Shown in pieces: positions 31,650 to 33,205 of a stretch of 33,205 nucleotides of DNA; within the stretch, counting starts at the first letter, position 1, and the number at the start of each line of letters is the position of its first letter. A program made the position numbers and the translations under genes. The notes below the pieces were generated by a model. It did not search any database and was not told the origin of the DNA. It was given only the letters and a program-made list of their open reading frames with translations. The stretch lies in contig NMRA01000077.1 of assembly GCA_002633005.1 (NCBI GenBank), positions 1,044,792 through 1,077,996 of the forward strand, given 5' to 3'. This DNA comes from Phoronis australis (taxonomy: Eukaryota; Phoronida; Phoronidae).

Positions 31650-31811
31650 GTGGCATGGCCATCACAGCTCTGTGTCGAGAGAGTATGGAGAAACAGAATA
31701 GAATAGCAGATGAGAGTGGCATACAACCTCTTGTACGCCTGATACGATCGCCAAAGACTTCTGAGAGAGTGTTACTGACCAGTATAAAGACTCTTGGTAC
31801 ACTGTGTGTTG
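31650..31811 (+). CDS. ANKAR: ANKAR exon: eighth and ninth armadillo repeats
   Basis: Residues 517-571, a symmetric 1-1 exon of 162 nt. The join gives YVGGMAITALCRESMEKQNR, then a new repeat at GIQPLVRLIRSPKTSERVLL and the tail TLGTLCVG. The acceptor at 31648-31649 (TTGAAG) has almost no pyrimidine tract, unlike the other acceptors, but phase and protein continuity on both sides support it. The donor is GTAAGC. Confidence 0.88.
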
Positions 31812-32154
31812 GTAAGCTAATCTACAATATATTTAATTGAATTGAGAAATGTTTTGTATTCACTTTGAATGTGGATAATTTTGAAATGAAGTCTGTGAGA
31901 CTGGTCCTTTAAGGGAGTTTAAACTCTGATATCAAACAGTTTTGTGTGCTTGGTATTGAAGTGAAACTTGAATTAGTGAATTGTTCAATATTAGTTTTTT
32001 TTTAATAACGGTATTGTATTACCTACATTTTTCTCTAGATAAGTTATCTAAGGCTTGGAATGTTTTCTTTTGCTTGTTGTCCACATTCCAGCTGCACTTT
32101 GGCTGGTTGTGTTCTGACATGGTTATTGCATGATTAATAATTGTGTACTTCCAG

Positions 32155-32384
32155 GTGTGGCTCACAGAAATAACAAGATTGCTCAGAACAAGATAGCTGA
32201 AGACAACGCTATACCAGTCCTAGTTCAGTTGCTGTTAGCACCACCTAGTGAGGAGATTCAAGTTGAGGTGGCATGCACTCTAGGTTGTATAGTTCTGGGT
32301 AATCAAACCAACCAAGACATACTGAAAGAACAGCCAGGATTTGATTTTAGACTTCTATTGACGTTGCTGGATTCTGATAGCCAG
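32155..32384 (+). CDS. ANKAR: ANKAR exon: ninth to eleventh armadillo repeats (last exon in the window)
   Basis: Residues 571-647. It opens with a split Gly codon after ACTTCCAG, then VAHRNNKIAQNKIAEDNAIP, VLVQLLLAPPSEEIQVEVAC, CIVLGNQTNQDILKEQPGF and the first helix of a further repeat, LLTLLDSDSQ. I end it at CAG|GTTTGT (32385). CAG|GTAAAC at 32406 is also in phase 0 and would add seven codons (VCGFKTQ). The protein must continue beyond the window, because the armadillo repeat is unfinished. Confidence 0.85.
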
Positions 32385-32648
32385 GTTTGTGGTTTCAAAA
32401 CGCAGGTAAACTATGGCCTTAGCATTGGAGTTGCACAATGTATCTGGGGGTAAAAATGTTAAACTATGATATCTGTGAATATAATTCTGTTGTATAACCG
32501 TAACTATATTTAATTCACTGTAACATAGTTTCTTATTTCTGCTTAACATGTTGTTTAATTTACTGACGTGAATTAAGTCATCCAACAAAAAGTTTACCAA
32601 AATTAATGTTATAAGCTTGCTCATTCGATACAAAGTTCGTCCATTTCC

Positions 32649-33205
32649 ATGTGACACTATCATGTACATTAAGTACATATAGTGGTATCCGTGTGACACT
32701 ATCGTGTACATTAAGTACATATAGTGGTATCCGTGTGACACTATCGTGTACATTAAGTACATATAGTGGTATCCGTGTGACACTACCGTGTACATTAAGT
32801 ACATATAGTGGTATCCGTGTGACACTATCATGTACATTAAGTACATATAGTGGTATCCGTGTGACACTATCGTGTACATTAAGTACATATAGTGGTATCC
32901 GTGTGACACTATCGTGTACATTAAGTACATATAGTGGTATCCGTGTGACACTATCGTGTACATTAAGTACATATAGTGGTATCCGTGTGACACTATCGTG
33001 TACATTAAGTACATATAGTGGTATCCGTGTGACACTATCGTGTACATTAAGTACATATAGTGGTATCCGTGTGACACTATCGTGTACATTAAGTACATAT
33101 AGTGGTATCCGTGTGACACTATCGTGTACATTAAGTACATATAGTGGTATCCGTGTGACACTATCGTGTACATTAAGTACATATAGTGGTATCCGTGTGA
33201 CACTA
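32649..33205. repeat. 42-bp minisatellite, 13 full units, running off the window
   Basis: The unit starts GTGTGACACTATCGTGTACA and ends ATAGTGGTATCC. Variants are ATCATG in units 1 and 5 and ACCGTG in unit 4. Each unit contains CACTAT..TGTAC-ATTAA-GTACA.ATAGTG, a potential hairpin. Because 42 is divisible by three, a 282-codon open frame appears on the minus strand; this is not a gene. It lies in the intron after the last ANKAR exon seen. Confidence 0.97.

Larger units (their letters stand above)
9112..32384 (+). other. ANKAR: ANKAR-like gene, partial (overview of 11 exons)
   Basis: Eleven exons (9112-9334, 19020-19221, 19959-20167, 21224-21328, 21912-22064, 22804-23064, 25774-25867, 27909-28056, 31037-31190, 31650-31811, 32155-32384) total 1941 nt, exactly 647 codons, and every splice phase agrees. 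The product is a run of about six ankyrin repeats (residues 1-210), then about ten armadillo repeats (from about residue 205) and the start of an eleventh. Ankyrin-then-armadillo order with phrases such as VKEQGACALWALAGHT and CIVLGN is characteristic of ANKAR. The family is known mainly by architecture: both repeat types are protein-binding solenoids, and no catalytic site is expected or seen. The N-terminal part and the C-terminus are not identified here. Intron phases in order are 1, 2, 1, 1, 1, 1, 2, 0, 1, 1. Gene identity rests on recalled family resemblance, not on a database search. Confidence 0.9.

Noticed and set aside
32355-33203. 282-codon open frame on the minus strand
   Set aside because: It is made almost entirely of the 42-bp minisatellite (14 codons per unit) plus antisense of the last ANKAR exon.

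Overview
The window comes from an animal nuclear genome that is AT-rich and intron-rich, with GT-AG introns of 0.3 to 9.7 kb, decayed retroelements, minisatellites and non-autonomous transposons. Nothing is bacterial or viral. The genome is most likely that of an invertebrate such as a lower deuterostome or lophotrochozoan; the sequence does not fix the species.

One protein-coding gene is well supported, on the + strand. Eleven exons between 9112 and 32384 join without a frame break into 647 codons: about six ankyrin repeats followed by about ten armadillo repeats and the start of an eleventh. This order, and the wording of the armadillo repeats, identify it as an orthologue of ANKAR (ankyrin and armadillo repeat containing). 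It is partial at both ends: no start codon was identified, and the last exon ends inside an armadillo repeat just before a minisatellite that runs off the window. A further upstream coding exon may lie at 8183-8449, but it has an in-frame stop.

Region by region: 1-8.1 kb holds no confident gene. It carries pieces of an interspersed element family with 5' heads at 1599 and 2031 and a 3' tail at 168-270, two copies of a 570-600 bp repeat (889-1458, 5092-5695), and a 14-bp minisatellite (6217-6374). The 9.7 kb intron 9335-19019 contains the best copy of the interspersed element (about 12467-14035). It sits inside an older repeat whose uninterrupted relative lies inverted at 29.5-30.3 kb. The element has a head with an inverted motif, a tail with the matching motif plus a stem-loop, and internal tandem monomers, which fits a non-autonomous Helentron-like (HINE/pearl-type) transposon. 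Its monomers carry CCTAGTGG-type cores that resemble CTCF sites.

From 19 kb to the end, exons alternate with introns that contain two adjacent minisatellites (20.6-20.8 kb), a decayed open frame with an RFEP motif (23.3-23.6 kb), a cysteine-rich fragment (24.6-24.9 kb), a 455-bp TIR element with TTA target duplication (26651-27105), a 66-nt near-perfect hairpin (27539-27604), a decayed Jockey-like LINE on the minus strand (28.9-29.5 kb), a near-exact duplication split by a single N (probably an assembly artefact), and a 42-bp minisatellite (32649 to the end).

I found no multi-gene system. The most interesting material is the Helentron-like family: its filled-site and empty-site pair, its higher-order monomer structure and its CTCF-like motifs.
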